Shown piece by piece: positions 10,428-26,879 of a stretch of 26,879 bases of DNA. The position numbers were made by a program, and so were the translations under genes. The stretch is from Glandiceps talaboti. Taxonomy: Eukaryota > Hemichordata > Enteropneusta > Spengelidae. Positions within the stretch are counted from its first letter, which is position 1, and the number at the start of each line of letters is the position of its first letter. Below the pieces are notes generated by a model. It was not told where the DNA came from and made no database searches. It was given only the letters and a program-made list of their open reading frames with translations. The stretch lies in assembly GCF_964340395.1 (NCBI RefSeq), contig NC_135569.1, positions 10,704,040 to 10,730,918 of the forward strand, given 5' to 3'.

Positions 10428-10465
<38 letters not shown>

Positions 10466-10472
10466 CCACCAC

Positions 10473-10506
<34 letters not shown>

Positions 10507-10535
10507 TTCACCATCACCATCATCATCACCATCAC

Positions 10536-10571
<36 letters not shown>

Positions 10572-10590
10572 TATCATCATCATCATCACC

Positions 10591-10650
<60 letters not shown>

Positions 10651-13326
10651 CTACTACATTCAAATGCTTACTTTTGGTAAGCCCAATGTACGCTCACGTT
10701 TCATTCCGAAATACACATATTTGACAAATAAGTATGATCAGTTGTTTTCTTGATTGTGATACCAAATGTAGTGACTTTCCTGACATAGGTCAAGTCAAAT
10801 CAACAATACAGAAATGTCTGCCATATGGTATATAAATAAGTCAAAAATGTGTCACTCACTTGGGGTGTCAACACAACTAAGGCATATTGCATTGCAGGTA
10901 ACACCAGTAGTTGCTGTTTCCAGGGCAACAGTCTAAAGTAAAGAGAGATGATTAGATCGATGTGGAGTGTATATATATACCACCACCACCACCACCATCA
11001 CCACCATCACCACCACCATCATCATTTCACACCACCACATTCAAATACCTACTTTGGTAAGTCCAATTAGGCCATGTTTGACAGACGTATAGCCACAGTA
11101 GTGAGAACCTGATACCATACCAAAGACTGACGAATTATTGACAATCCTTCCCCAACCTATGGAGAGGTGCATATGATACTTAACATAAGTGGCATATAGG
11201 AAACGATATATTGGGCAATATTACAGTAGAAATGATGTTGGCTTGGTGTTTCACTCATGAGTTACTACAGATAAAATGATGTTGGCTTGGTGTTTCACTC
11301 ATAGAATAGTACGTTTATGATTACAGTAGAAATGTGCACTGTGTAGACTTTGGTAGTTCTGGTCTTCAGCCCAGTCAATTAGATCCAAACACTGACATTG
11401 ATTTAATACAATACAATAGTGGGAAACAACAAATGCCTTTAAAAACTATCAATGTGGTGGGGTCTAGGAGTATAACCCAGAACCTCCCGGCTACTAATCT
11501 TGAGCTCTATAACAACTATGCCACAGTGAGGCTGGTGTTTAAAAATATTTTTCATTGAAATATTTGAACAGTGGTCATATTTTAGAGAAAGGAAATTGGG
11601 GGAGGGTCACTTTCGAGCACGACGGACTTGGGGGAGGGTCGCATTTTATGCCACAGACCAGGTTTGATTTCCCCCACCCCCACCCCCACCCCCTTGTAAT
11701 TACTGAAGGTTCCCCTATTATATCATAATCACCCACTCAGGGTATCGTGTCACATACGACAACATATTTAGGAAAGCAATAGACTTTGGCGATTCCCAAT
11801 CCTATCCCACTGGTTGAACCTGTTACCAAGGCTACACGGGGTTTGCTTGCTGCCATGGTTACGCAACCCTCTTTACCTTTCTATTCAGTCTGACCAACTA
11901 CTCGAGGAAAATAATCAAAGAATCATCTTTCATAACCGACTTGCATTCTCTATCGTGTCACATACGACAAATTGTCTAGGAAAGCAATATAGATTTCATT
12001 TGTAACTCAGTAGGGATTATAAATGTATTTTGATACGGTACCTTTTTTCTTCATGTCTGGCAGGAAGAGTTTGGTTAGATGGAATGGTGCAGTTAACATT
12101 ATGGCGACCATCATATTCCATTCACTCAATGGGAAGTCTTCAATAAGACCGTGGCGTTCAATTCCTTGTGATAAAACGTCATACAAAAATTATAAAAAGA
12201 AAGTCATTCCTTTTCAACCGAAGCAGTGGTATTTTCTGTTTTCGATTATAATAGCTGTGCAAATGTAGAATCTATAAACATTCTATAAGAATCAAGTAAG
12301 ATAATAGCAACCAATAGAGTAAGGTTTAGAATTTATATGTTAGAAATATGTGTTTAAAAAATAGCGCCAATAGCGTTGTAGCACAACTGTACAGTTTTTA
12401 AAAATATTTACCCACATGCTGAGCAATGCTAGGTAATTAGGGGTTCATTTGCTGAATGATTATCCAGTTGCCTATATCCAACTCTATGGGCGTGGTCTTG
12501 TTGCTAGGCACATTTATAGCTTTTTCTGAATGTCTATTCACTTGTCTAACCATACCTGTTATCTTTGCAATATATGTTATCAATTTGCTGTTGCCATGGG
12601 CGTGGTATTGTTGCTAGGCATATTTGCATACACTTTTTGAATGTTTGTTTACTTGTCTAAGAATCCCTATTGTTATCTATGTGAAATACACCACTGTTTG
12701 GCTGTTGCCATGGGCGTGGTTATGGTTGCTAAGTGTATTTGCATGCATTTCTTCACTTGCCTCCCAGATGATGTTGTTATTTCACCAAAATATACTGCCA
12801 TTTGGTTGTCATGATCATGGTTGCTATGGCAAATTGTCTTAAAATGCTATGAAGAAAATCTGCAGAATAACACTTCTAGAAACATCTCACTGACCTAGTA
12901 CTTTTTGAGATTTAAGTTTTTTGACCAAAATTCACATTGTTACACCTTATTTGCATATCACAGATGAAATCATTATATGCTTAATATTTCTTCATCTATA
13001 CACCCCCAGCTGCATCCCTATTAAATTTCAGCCCAATCAAAATAGTTTTGGAATTAAAGATTTTTGACCAAAAAGACACTTTTTGCCCTAATATACATAT
13101 CACTCATGGGATCATGTAGTGAGCAATTATTAATCTTACGAATGTTGCCTCCGAATTTCAGACCAATCTGCCGAGTAGTTTTTTGAGTTTAAGTTTTAAT
13201 TTTTTTATCCAAATCACACTGGTAGTAAGAGAATTTTGATTTGAACAATTTCCCAACTAGACAACCAAGGTAATACAGCCACGAAATATCATGGCAATCG
13301 GCCCAGCGGTTTTTGACTTTAAGTTG

Positions 13327-13421
<95 letters not shown>

Positions 13422-13461
13422 GCACACGCACACGCACAGACAGACAGACAGACAGACAGAC

Positions 13462-13498
<37 letters not shown>

Positions 13499-14828
13499 GT
13501 TTACCATGTCTATAGCACTACTGAACCTTATCAGTTCACTTGTGTTAAAAAGAAGTGCATAAGTAATGAGTAAAACAGTCTCGATCAATAAAATATGTGA
13601 TCCATAACTATAACATAAGATGTGTGCTTTAAGCGTGTCAAAATTTGACATTGGATAGGAGTATGTATGGCAGGGGGTGTGCAGTTCCTGTTCAGCTCAA
13701 ATACAAGCTGTAGTCTAAACTTGTACAGACTTGTCTGACTGATAGAGTCATTGGTTCTCAGTGGGGTGGCTGATAGTCTCGGTTACCCAGATTTTCACTG
13801 CTGCTACAAGACCACCCAGACGTAGGCAGAGCCCTCAGCGGCGAGAATCTGGGTAACCGAGACTTCGACTTGGTGGCTGAGAGACTCTCTCACCAGTCCT
13901 CAGGAGCATCTCTAGTAGCTGTTTTGTATGTACCAATATCTACTTCATAATTGTACTAGAATATCCTTGTACTGTGGGCCCTCATTGACTACATAGGAGT
14001 AATCATTTTTTGATGTTACTGTGACTTCATGTTATTGCAATGCTCGGGCATCGCAGTAACACATCAACAAATGATTAGCCCTATGTACAAGGGTCCACAG
14101 TACAAATTATGCAGTATATATCGGTACATACAAAACAACCCTTTTAACAATGCGATGCTCTGAGGACTGTGAGAGAGTCAAGGTGGCTGGTGGCATCTAT
14201 ATATGCCTACCAGACTGTCCCAGAAGTCTATAGTTGAAGAACCATGGCCGGACATAACGAGGTTGCATCGTTGGCATAGGGTGACATATGCTACCGGATC
14301 TCTATGGAGATGCTATCACTCCGTGTGATACAAACCTGGGTATATGTGACGGGCCCAAATGCACAGAATTAGCCATGCGCAAGAATTCATTTCCATAAAA
14401 GAATTTGTACTGACCTGCGTTGTTCACCAATATATCTATACCATTTGGGTGGATTTCTTTCACTTTTCTGTACAATTCTTCTATTTCATCTGGCTTGCAT
14501 AAATCAGCAGGGACATAGTGTGCACCGGCTTCAGAGAGCCTATGATTCATTTTTTTAAAGTAAATAGTTTGAAATCAAGTGGAGATGTAAACAAATGACA
14601 TTAAGTATGATTTTTTATATTATAATACAATGTAAAATTTGATGTCCATGATATAGTTTGTAGTACTTACTTGTTTAGTTCACCGAGGATTGATTCTATT
14701 AGTTGATCATCACCAAATCCAGTCACAATAATGGAATATCCACTCTCTGCAAAGACTTTGGCGATTCCCAATCCTATCCCACTGGTTGATCCTGTTACCA
14801 AGGCTACACGGGGAATGCTTGCTGCCAT
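7853..14828 (-). CDS. Gene B: complete D-3-hydroxybutyrate dehydrogenase-like SDR
   Basis: Complete gene: complement(join(7853..7945,8483..8536,9605..9666,10860..10932,11053..11156,12042..12164,14415..14539,14671..14828)), 792 bases, 263 residues plus stop. Bacterial family members are about 255-260 residues. Order of motifs: TGSTSGIG at 12-19 (cofactor), NNAG at 92-95, Ser145, Tyr158-x3-Lys162 (catalysis), VDTP at 191-194, and C-terminal DGGWTAQ, the family signature. All eight exons join in frame with GT-AG introns. The start has Kozak context gaccATGG. Predicted soluble; no signal peptide or membrane segment. Family residues for hydroxybutyrate binding are replaced (Gln94 to Glu97, His144 to Phe147, Lys152 to Tyr155, Trp187 to Cys190, Gln196 to Ser199, using an offset of +3), so the true substrate may be another short hydroxy acid or alcohol. 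Introns hold many repeats. Confidence 0.92.
8012..8318 (+). repeat. (ATGT)n with (CTGT)n and (GT)n, gene B intron 7
   Basis: About 305 bp of tetranucleotide repeat with small blocks of ctgt and gtgt. It gives long cysteine/valine/tyrosine open frames that are not genes. The homologous position in gene C (19500-19640) also carries a GT/ATGT repeat. Confidence 0.97.
8390..8482 (+). repeat. Degenerate (ACAT)n next to gene B exon 7 donor
   Basis: Repeat of acat/acac units, complementary to 8012-8318. It reaches exactly to the exon 7 5' splice site and forms its GTATGT donor on the minus strand. Confidence 0.9.
8483..8536 (-). CDS. Gene B exon 7
   Basis: 54 bases, acceptor ..cgtacag, donor GTATGT. 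It encodes TDYLTKWQPTAKLIQVWQ, matching the ..QPT.+F+...+VA stretch of bacterial enzymes. The donor is the first unit of a tetranucleotide repeat, see findings. Confidence 0.85.
9106..9486. mobile_element. Foldback MITE, gene B intron 6
   Basis: Inverted arms of more than 100 bp (about 9115-9220 and 9360-9477), with shared blocks ccatatggatgaggattggg and tggcttcctacttgacaaa. The centre holds a palindrome, gttattgtatgtacaataac (9280-9299). No protein capacity; a 122-codon open frame across it is only the hairpin read through. A diverged relative is at 9782-10012. Confidence 0.85.
9605..9666 (-). CDS. Gene B exon 6 (substrate-lid region)
   Basis: 62 bases, acceptor ..ttttag, donor GTAAAA. It encodes VRKSFAENAASKGITYEEQM. 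This is where SDRs carry the flexible lid over the substrate. It is only partly similar to gene C exon 6 (shared core AASKGIT.EE). Confidence 0.85.
9782..10012. mobile_element. Diverged, incomplete relative of the 9.1-kb foldback MITE
   Basis: Shares, in order, aacaatgtgaaa, aagtccatgtttgtaac, ttgttattgtacacacaataa, aacaaggactta, and a right end close to the other element (catccatgtggccacttta). The left outer arm is missing. It ends just before the long CAT-type repeat. Confidence 0.7.
10021..10648 (+). repeat. 630-bp (CAT/CAC)n tract, gene B intron 5
   Basis: Continuous CAT and CAC triplets with a few CTT. It gives a chance polyhistidine frame of 256 codons on the plus strand and a Met/Val frame on the other. 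Blocks such as catcatcaccatcacca recur, showing segmental copying inside the tract. Confidence 0.97.
10860..10932 (-). CDS. Gene B exon 5
   Basis: 73 bases, acceptor ..ctttag, donor GTGAGT. It encodes TVALETATTGVTCNAIC then LSCVDTP. The conserved PG turn after NAIC is LS here, which is unusual for this family. Confidence 0.92.
10980..11024 (+). repeat. (CAC/CAT)n in gene B intron 4
   Basis: Short tract next to the exon 4 donor, the counterpart of the longer tracts at 470-655 (gene A) and 26020-26495 (gene C). Confidence 0.9.
11053..11156 (-). CDS. Gene B exon 4 (catalytic Ser and YxxxK)
   Basis: 104 bases, acceptor ..ccatag, donor GTAGGT. It encodes GWGRIVNNSSVFGMVSGS and then YCGYTSVKHGLIGLTK. 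The segment between Ser145 and Tyr158 differs clearly from genes A and C, which share GKVGL. Confidence 0.92.
11223..11310 (+). repeat. Two 44-bp tandem units, gene B intron 3
   Basis: Units 11223-11266 and 11267-11310 (acagtagaaatgatgttggc.., acagataaaatgatgttggc..) belong to the same family as the array at 1487-1662. A partial third unit starts at 11322. Confidence 0.9.
11671..11693 (-). other. G-quadruplex motif on the sense strand of gene B intron 3
   Basis: Four runs of five C separated by single A on the plus strand. The minus strand, which is the gene sense strand and so the pre-mRNA, has four G5 runs with one-base T loops, an ideal quadruplex pattern. Confidence 0.85.
11781..11950 (-). 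pseudogene. Truncated copy of gene B exon 1 plus 5' flank inside intron 3
   Basis: This 170-bp block matches 14753-14922 with few changes. It carries the 5' flank, the ATG (11856) and codons 1-25 (MAASKPRVALVTGSTSGIG..), then breaks off at AKV with no exon-1 donor. It has the same orientation as the gene, and about 45-bp imperfect direct repeats flank it (11743-11787 and 11951-11996). It cannot encode a working enzyme. It could supply a cryptic promoter or first exon, but no good donor is visible. Confidence 0.85.
12042..12164 (-). CDS. Gene B exon 3
   Basis: 123 bases, acceptor ..cacaag, donor GTACCG. It encodes IERHGLIEDFPLSEW through LFLPDMKKK. The family Gln after AGI is Glu here (Glu97). 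Confidence 0.9.
12355..13548 (+). mobile_element. HINE/pearl-like element, copy 1 (gene B intron 2)
   Basis: Starts with aaaaaatagcgccaat and an 11-bp sub-terminal motif TAGCACAACTG (12379). It then has three diverged tandem core units of about 103-114 bp (12487, 12597, 12711), a unique part, (AC)n then (CAGA)n at 13330-13499, and a 3' hairpin (13513-13526 with 13534-13547, 11 of 14 paired). This order is that of the non-autonomous Helentron-related elements described in molluscs and insects. A second copy is at 15581-16586. Exact ends are uncertain by several bases. Confidence 0.65.
13330..13499 (+). repeat. (AC)n followed by (CAGA)n
   Basis: Microsatellite inside the HINE-like element, a usual component of such elements. 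It produces chance Thr/His and Cys/Val frames. Confidence 0.95.
13775..13864. mobile_element. 90-bp palindromic mini-element
   Basis: A perfect 19-bp inverted repeat agtctcggttacccagatt (13775-13793) pairs with 13846-13864 around a 52-base loop. Flanks carry a similar ggtggctga on both sides (13766 and 13872). Confidence 0.75.
13871..14190. mobile_element. 320-bp foldback element, gene B intron 2
   Basis: Imperfect inverted arms of about 150 bp. The left reads ggtggctgagagactctctc .. gttttgtatgtacc .. cataggagtaatcat, and the right is the reverse complement of the same order. The tip lies near 14045 (gctcgggc). No coding capacity. Confidence 0.75.
14415..14539 (-). CDS. Gene B exon 2
   Basis: 125 bases, acceptor ..catag, donor GTCAGT. 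It encodes LSEAGAHYVPADLCKPDE through DILVNNA, the canonical NNAG strand of SDRs. Confidence 0.93.
14671..14828 (-). CDS. Gene B exon 1 (start codon, Rossmann Gly-rich motif)
   Basis: 158 coding bases from ATG at 14828 to donor GTAAGT. It encodes MAASIPRVALVTGSTSGIG and on to ..LGELN. A truncated second copy of this exon and its upstream flank lies in intron 3 (11781-11950). Confidence 0.93.
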
Positions 14829-15580
14829 GGTCACGCAACCCTCTTTACCTTTCTATTCAGTCTGACCAACTACTAGAGGAAAACAATCGAAGAATCATCT
14901 TTCATTACTGACTTGCATTCTCTGTATCTTCATTCTCAATACTTGAAAGTAGGTACAGGATTTTCATGATTTGTAGGACAAACTGGTCTGCCTCGCCTGT
15001 CAATCACCATAAGGGAGCCTAACCTAATCCTAACCCTAACCCGAATGACAGCAATGGGATTTGGAACTGGTGGCAGCGATGGGATGACAAAAAACACAAA
15101 ATAATGAAATGTTAGACAATACAATGAGTCAAAATTAGATGTCACTCTCTCCCTAATCCCATTTTCTAAAATATGACCCTCCCCAAGAGCTGATTTGTAA
15201 AAGGTGAATCGATTCTGACAATTGTCCTTTGTGGGTCTTAAAATGTGTCTTGTACACTGTCTGCAAGCAGGACTATGTTGTCACTAACTCATGCCACTAA
15301 TATAACTGATTGATTGTGTGCTACAAAGGTAATATTTTAAACGGTAATACTTACAAATTTACCTTTTTCTCTGGTATATGTCGTGCCTACAATGCTCTCT
15401 TCTAGTCAGCGCTAGACTGTTCTGTGTGTATGTCTATGTCTGTGGGCTGTCTTTACGTCATCTGTTGTTTGGAGGTCACCACCACTGTTGACCCTTATCC
15501 TTATAAATGACAATGCTAGCAGTCAATAGAATACTCTGGCGGATTACAAGGCAGAAACCCTGGGCATAAACGCAACTTGG
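14829..15580. other. Upstream region of gene B
   Basis: Should hold the gene B promoter, but I see no clear TATA or initiator. 14829-14922 is the flank that was copied into intron 3. Two telomere-like cctaa/ccctaa units at about 15020-15045 are too few to matter. 15064-15210 shows weak similarity to 17345-17530 (ggtggcagc, tgaccctcc and related words), so it is probably an old repeat. Confidence 0.5.
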
Positions 15581-16586
15581 AAAAAAATAGCGCCAATGCC
15601 ATTGTAGCACAACTGTACATTTTAACAAATATTTACCCACATGCTGATCCATGCAAGGTATAGGTGTTCATTTGCTGAATGATTATCCAGTTGCCTATCC
15701 AGCCCTGTTATCTTTGCAATATATGCGATCATTTGGCTGTTGCTATCTGCGTTTTCATGTTGCTAGACATATTTGCCTACATTTTTTGAATGTTCATTCA
15801 CTTGACTATTAATCACTGTTGTTATCTTTGCAACATATGTGATCATTTGGTTGATGCTATTGGCGTGGTCTTGTCGTTGGGCATATTTGTGTACACTTTT
15901 TTAATGTTTTTTCACTTGTCTGAGACTCTCTGTGTTATCTTTGTGAAATACACCATCGTTTGGCTGTTGCTATGGCCGTGGTCATGGTTGCTAGGGATAT
16001 TTGCATACATTTTTTGAATGTTTACTCACTTCCGTATGAAATGATAGTTATTTTAGCAAAATATACTGCCATTTGTTTGTTGCTAAGGGTGTGGTCATGG
16101 TTGCTAGGGCCAGTTGTGTCAAAATGTTTTGAACCCCATCTGCAGAATAATGCTGAGAGAAACATCACACCAAATTTCAGCCTCATTGACCAAGTACTTT
16201 TAAACATACAATTTTTTGACCAAAATTCACATTTTACCTAATTTGCATATCGCTGATGAGATCACTATATGCTCTATACACCCCCAAATGCATCCCCATT
16301 AAACTTCTGCCCAATCTGCTCAGTAGTTTTTGAGTTTAAGTGTTTTTGACCAAAAATAACATTTTTGGACCCGAATCACACGCCTGATGCGATCATTTTA
16401 CTTTGAATGATTTCCCAACAAGACACCAAAAGTAATGTCCCCCCCAATACCCAGGCAATCGGTCTGGCGGTTTTTGAGTTCAAGTTGTCCACACACATAC
16501 ACACACAGACTGCAGACAGACGGACAGACAGACACCGCAATATATGCCTATAGCACTACTGAACCTTATCAGTTCAGTTGTGCTAA
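15581..16586 (+). mobile_element. HINE/pearl-like element, copy 2
   Basis: Same order as copy 1: aaaaaatagcgccaat start, TAGCACAACTG at 15605, four core units of about 113-115 bp, a unique segment with ttgaccaaaattcacatttt, a short (CA)n/(CAGA)n at 16490-16535, and a 3' hairpin of 14 bp with one mismatch and a 7-base loop (16551-16564 with 16572-16585). It ends in CTAA, which fits the CTRR end of Helitron-type elements. The right arm holds the inverse of TAGCACAACTG. Confidence 0.68.
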
Positions 16587-17769
16587 CTAGGGGTTAAAGC
16601 CTACATTTAAAGTCTACAGAATTGGGGTCAAATCAGGGTCACATATCTACAGTCACACAGAGAATATGAACCAATAGACTTCAAGAGACGCTGTGTCGTT
16701 CAGCCCTTTCAGACTTCTTAACCACCACTGTACTTATCTACCATGATCAGCAACCAGACTGGGTTGCAGCCATTCACATATTGTTATGTTCTAATAGGTG
16801 TCAAACTGACCATGATGTTAGCCATTCAATGCTGATTTATGAGACCAGTCACCTAATCTTACGTCAATAGTAAACATAAGTTTCCTGGCCAAAGTCTGGT
16901 ATTTTATCAAGTACAATTAACAAGTATCACCATAACAACAATCTTAACATCAGCAGCAGAAACTTTTCTGTCTATTCGATTTTTAATCTGCATAATGACC
17001 TCTGTTTGAACTTCTAATCACAAGGTCAAGGAGTGGCCTACATCCTTTGATCTAGCAGGCACAGTCCCATACAATAGTACAGACGATGAGTGCTGGCTGA
17101 TAGCGTGGCATGAATGTCTGTATCTTGCAGACTAATAACTAAAAATCTCTGTAAATTTTGAAAATAGGCAACTTGGAAACTATGTTGTCACAATTTTTTT
17201 GAAAAAAATTTGAAAATCAACGTTTCTGATTGTTTTCTAAAAATTTACCCTCCCTCAAAAATGGCATCAGTTGCCTCTAACTACTACCACCACCCTGAAT
17301 TTGTGTGAGGGCGCTGCACTAATTAGTTCATGTTCTGATATCATAGTACAATGGTGGCAGCTGTGGGATCTGGCAGCTGGGGAATGTGAGACATAGGTGG
17401 CAGCACTTAGGAGGCCAAATCAAATAATAAGACAAGGTTAGAATACAGCAACTCAAAGTGAAATGTGACCCCCTAATTCATTTTCCTAAAAAATACAGCC
17501 CTCCCTGAGTACTAATTTGGAAAATGTGACCCCCTATTTCCCTTAGATTGTCGTTTTCCTTGTCTACAGGCTCAAAATATAATAACGTTGATACTGTGAA
17601 TAATTTCCCCTACCTATATCTGATAAACATTATCCCAAAACAAGCCTTCAGTCGAAGACATAGCCCCCCAACTTGTGTGTTGTATTGTGTAAGATGATTA
17701 GCATTTTCGCAGTTTTAACATAGAAATGCTTTGCTGGACTTTTCCAGGGATGCAAATGTTTGCAGTGTT
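16587..17769. other. Intergenic sequence, old repeats only
   Basis: No supported gene. 17345-17530 resembles 15064-15210. The rest shows no structure I can name. Confidence 0.5.
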
Positions 17770-17785
17770 GGGTTTTCAGTATATC

Positions 17786-17820
17786 AATCAATCAACCAAT
17801 CAATCAATCAATCATCAATC
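17786..17820 (+). repeat. Short imperfect (CAAT)n
   Basis: About eight tcaa units with one ccaa change. Confidence 0.9.
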
Positions 17821-17914
17821 TGTATTGCACAACAACATGCCATAGCAAGCATCTTAAAGTATATAATTAGCAATAATATTTGGCCGTCTTAAGTGTACAA
17901 CTAGAATATAGCCC

Positions 17915-18540
17915 TTGCTCTCTCTTCACCTTGAAAATGTTTGTCAAGGTCAAAATCTCATTAGAAAGCTCATTATTGATAACAGAATATAGACACTGGA
18001 ATGGTTTCCCATAAGTATCAACATTTTGGAGATAACAGGCAGAATATGCTTTTTATCACAAATATGGCCGCCATTTTGCTATACAGGTCAAGATCACAAA
18101 ATTAAGTGACTTACATATGCCTCATATGGTCAAACCAAAGTCATGATTATAATATACACTTGAAATGTTTGATTGAAAAGCTATGAAGAGAACCAAAGTT
18201 TGGCTATTTGACCTTGAAGAAGACTTTCAGGGTCAAAGGTCAAGGTCTTAAAAAGAAAGCTCATATTTGATAATATGGGTGTAGGCACTTGAATGGAGTC
18301 ACTATGAATTACACCTTCAAAGTTATGATGCATATTGTGAAATATAACAAACAAATATGGCTGCCATTCGGCCATATTTGATTCAGTCACAAAATAAAGT
18401 GATGGTCATATGTCTCACATAGCATGTTACCTTTGTGCCAAGTTTAGTTGAAATTTGTTGGTGCATACCATAGATATGAGGGTGCACACACTGATGGACA
18501 CACAGATGGACGGATGCTCACACAGATGGCACCCAATGTA
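17915..18540 (+). repeat. Two diverged units, period about 291 bp
   Basis: Matching landmarks: gaaagctcat at 17965 and 18256, aaatatggc.gccatt at 18061 and 18353, and agtga..tacatatg.ctca later in each. The second unit ends with a ccaagtttagttgaaattt and gatggacacacagatgg tail, a pattern common in invertebrate dispersed repeats. Non-coding. Confidence 0.65.
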
Positions 18541-19342
18541 ATACACTAAAAAGACTAATTGTCTCATACTATAGAGTGTATTTACACATTTGCAGTAGCA
18601 GGATTCGTTTGATATTTTCTTCCGCAAAAAAAAGAATCTATATAAAGCAAAAATACAAGTGCCCAGAATATGACAACTGTAAATGTTGAACAAATGTGGA
18701 CATATTCAACAACTATTACTTACATTTTCATACTGAAGTTGGTGTTACAGAAACTGTATATTTGATTTCACATATAATTACATACAACATATGATCTATG
18801 GTAATAATATAGAAAACAATCTGAGCCACAAATCTTCAGCTGAAACTCCCAACAGCTCATTTATGAATAAATATCTCTCATGAATTTGTGAGTGGCCTGA
18901 CTGTTTTGCTTCACAACCTGATAAATAACTTCATAACATAAACAACAGCAGCTGGATTTTTCGTGTTACTTACACAAAAAGTATTATTCACTTAAAAGTG
19001 AAACTTTTAATTTCTGCTCTCTGCGTAAATGGGATATACATATCAACTGACAACTATATCGATACTTGCATGAAAAACAATGGAATATACAATGTGCAAC
19101 AATTCACACAAATGAATATGTCTGCAGTTCAGGTTTAATACTAGTAACCATGGTTACTGATCATTTCATTTCAGACTCTTTTCAGTCCATATTCCATGAT
19201 AGAAAATAAGAATGATGTGATTTGTTATCTTTCAAGACCAAGTTATTAGAATAAGCTTCTTCTCTTTTTTTTATGACAGTCTAAGAATCAGACTATTTCA
19301 AATTTACGTTAATATCAAATGCTTGAATGAGATTACGTAATA
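18541..19342. other. Downstream region of gene C
   Basis: AT-rich, no gene seen. 19288-19342 is identical to 7798-7852 downstream of gene B, marking shared 3' untranslated or flanking sequence. Confidence 0.6.

Positions 19343-26879
<7,537 letters not shown>

Noticed and set aside
9954-10724. 256-codon polyhistidine open frame
   Set aside because: It is a CAT/CAC microsatellite in an intron of gene B, on the opposite strand, with matching low-complexity frames in other phases.
11334-11558. 74-codon plus-strand frame
   Set aside because: In intron 3 of gene B, antisense, with no recognisable domain; starts inside a repeat fragment.
15018-15045. Telomere-like CCCTAA units
   Set aside because: Only two or so imperfect units; common by chance or as old interstitial scraps.

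Overview
The window is animal nuclear DNA: AT-rich, with split genes using GT-AG introns, many microsatellites, and several families of short non-coding mobile elements. The repeat types (pearl/HINE-like elements with tandem cores and (CAGA)n tails, long-TIR MITEs, a LINE end fragment) suggest a marine invertebrate, either a lophotrochozoan or an invertebrate deuterostome. The sequence alone does not settle the species.

The only protein-coding content I can support is a head-to-tail tandem array of three paralogous short-chain dehydrogenase/reductase (SDR) genes, all on the minus strand. They resemble the bacterial-type D-3-hydroxybutyrate dehydrogenase family (about 260 residues, ending DGGWTAQ). 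I assembled them exon by exon from conserved SDR motifs and splice sites. Gene A (197-3544) has exons 1-5; its last three exons lie beyond the left edge. Gene B (7853-14828) is complete: 8 exons, 792 bp of coding sequence, 263 residues. Gene C (19343-26879) has exons 3-8; exons 1-2 lie beyond the right edge. Exon lengths (158/125/123/104/73/62/54 or 51/93) and phases are the same in all three, so they arose by tandem duplication of one intron-rich gene.

All three keep the SDR machinery visible in the window: the Gly-rich TGSTSGIG in A and B, NNxG in A and B, and the Ser/YxxxK catalytic residues in all three. Residues that hold 3-hydroxybutyrate in the bacterial enzyme are replaced, differently in each paralog. 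Exons 6-7, which encode the substrate-lid region, are strongly diverged between B and C, while exon 8 and its flanks are almost identical. This suggests paralogs with different substrates, shaped by gene conversion plus local divergence.

Layout: 1-3544 gene A with a 44-bp tandem repeat and a dispersed repeat in its introns; 3545-7852 intergenic, with a YY1-like 21-bp array, a possible promoter cluster near 5.1 kb and a long-TIR MITE at 6014-6506; 7853-14828 gene B with foldback MITEs, a 630-bp CAT-type repeat, a duplicated exon-1 fragment, a G-quadruplex motif and a HINE-like element in its introns; 14829-19342 intergenic, with a second HINE-like element and diverged repeats; 19343-26879 gene C with long (AT)n, a LINE 3' end, a 3-kb insertion with 14-bp terminal inverted repeats and a 22-bp minisatellite. 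No RNA genes or CRISPR arrays were seen.
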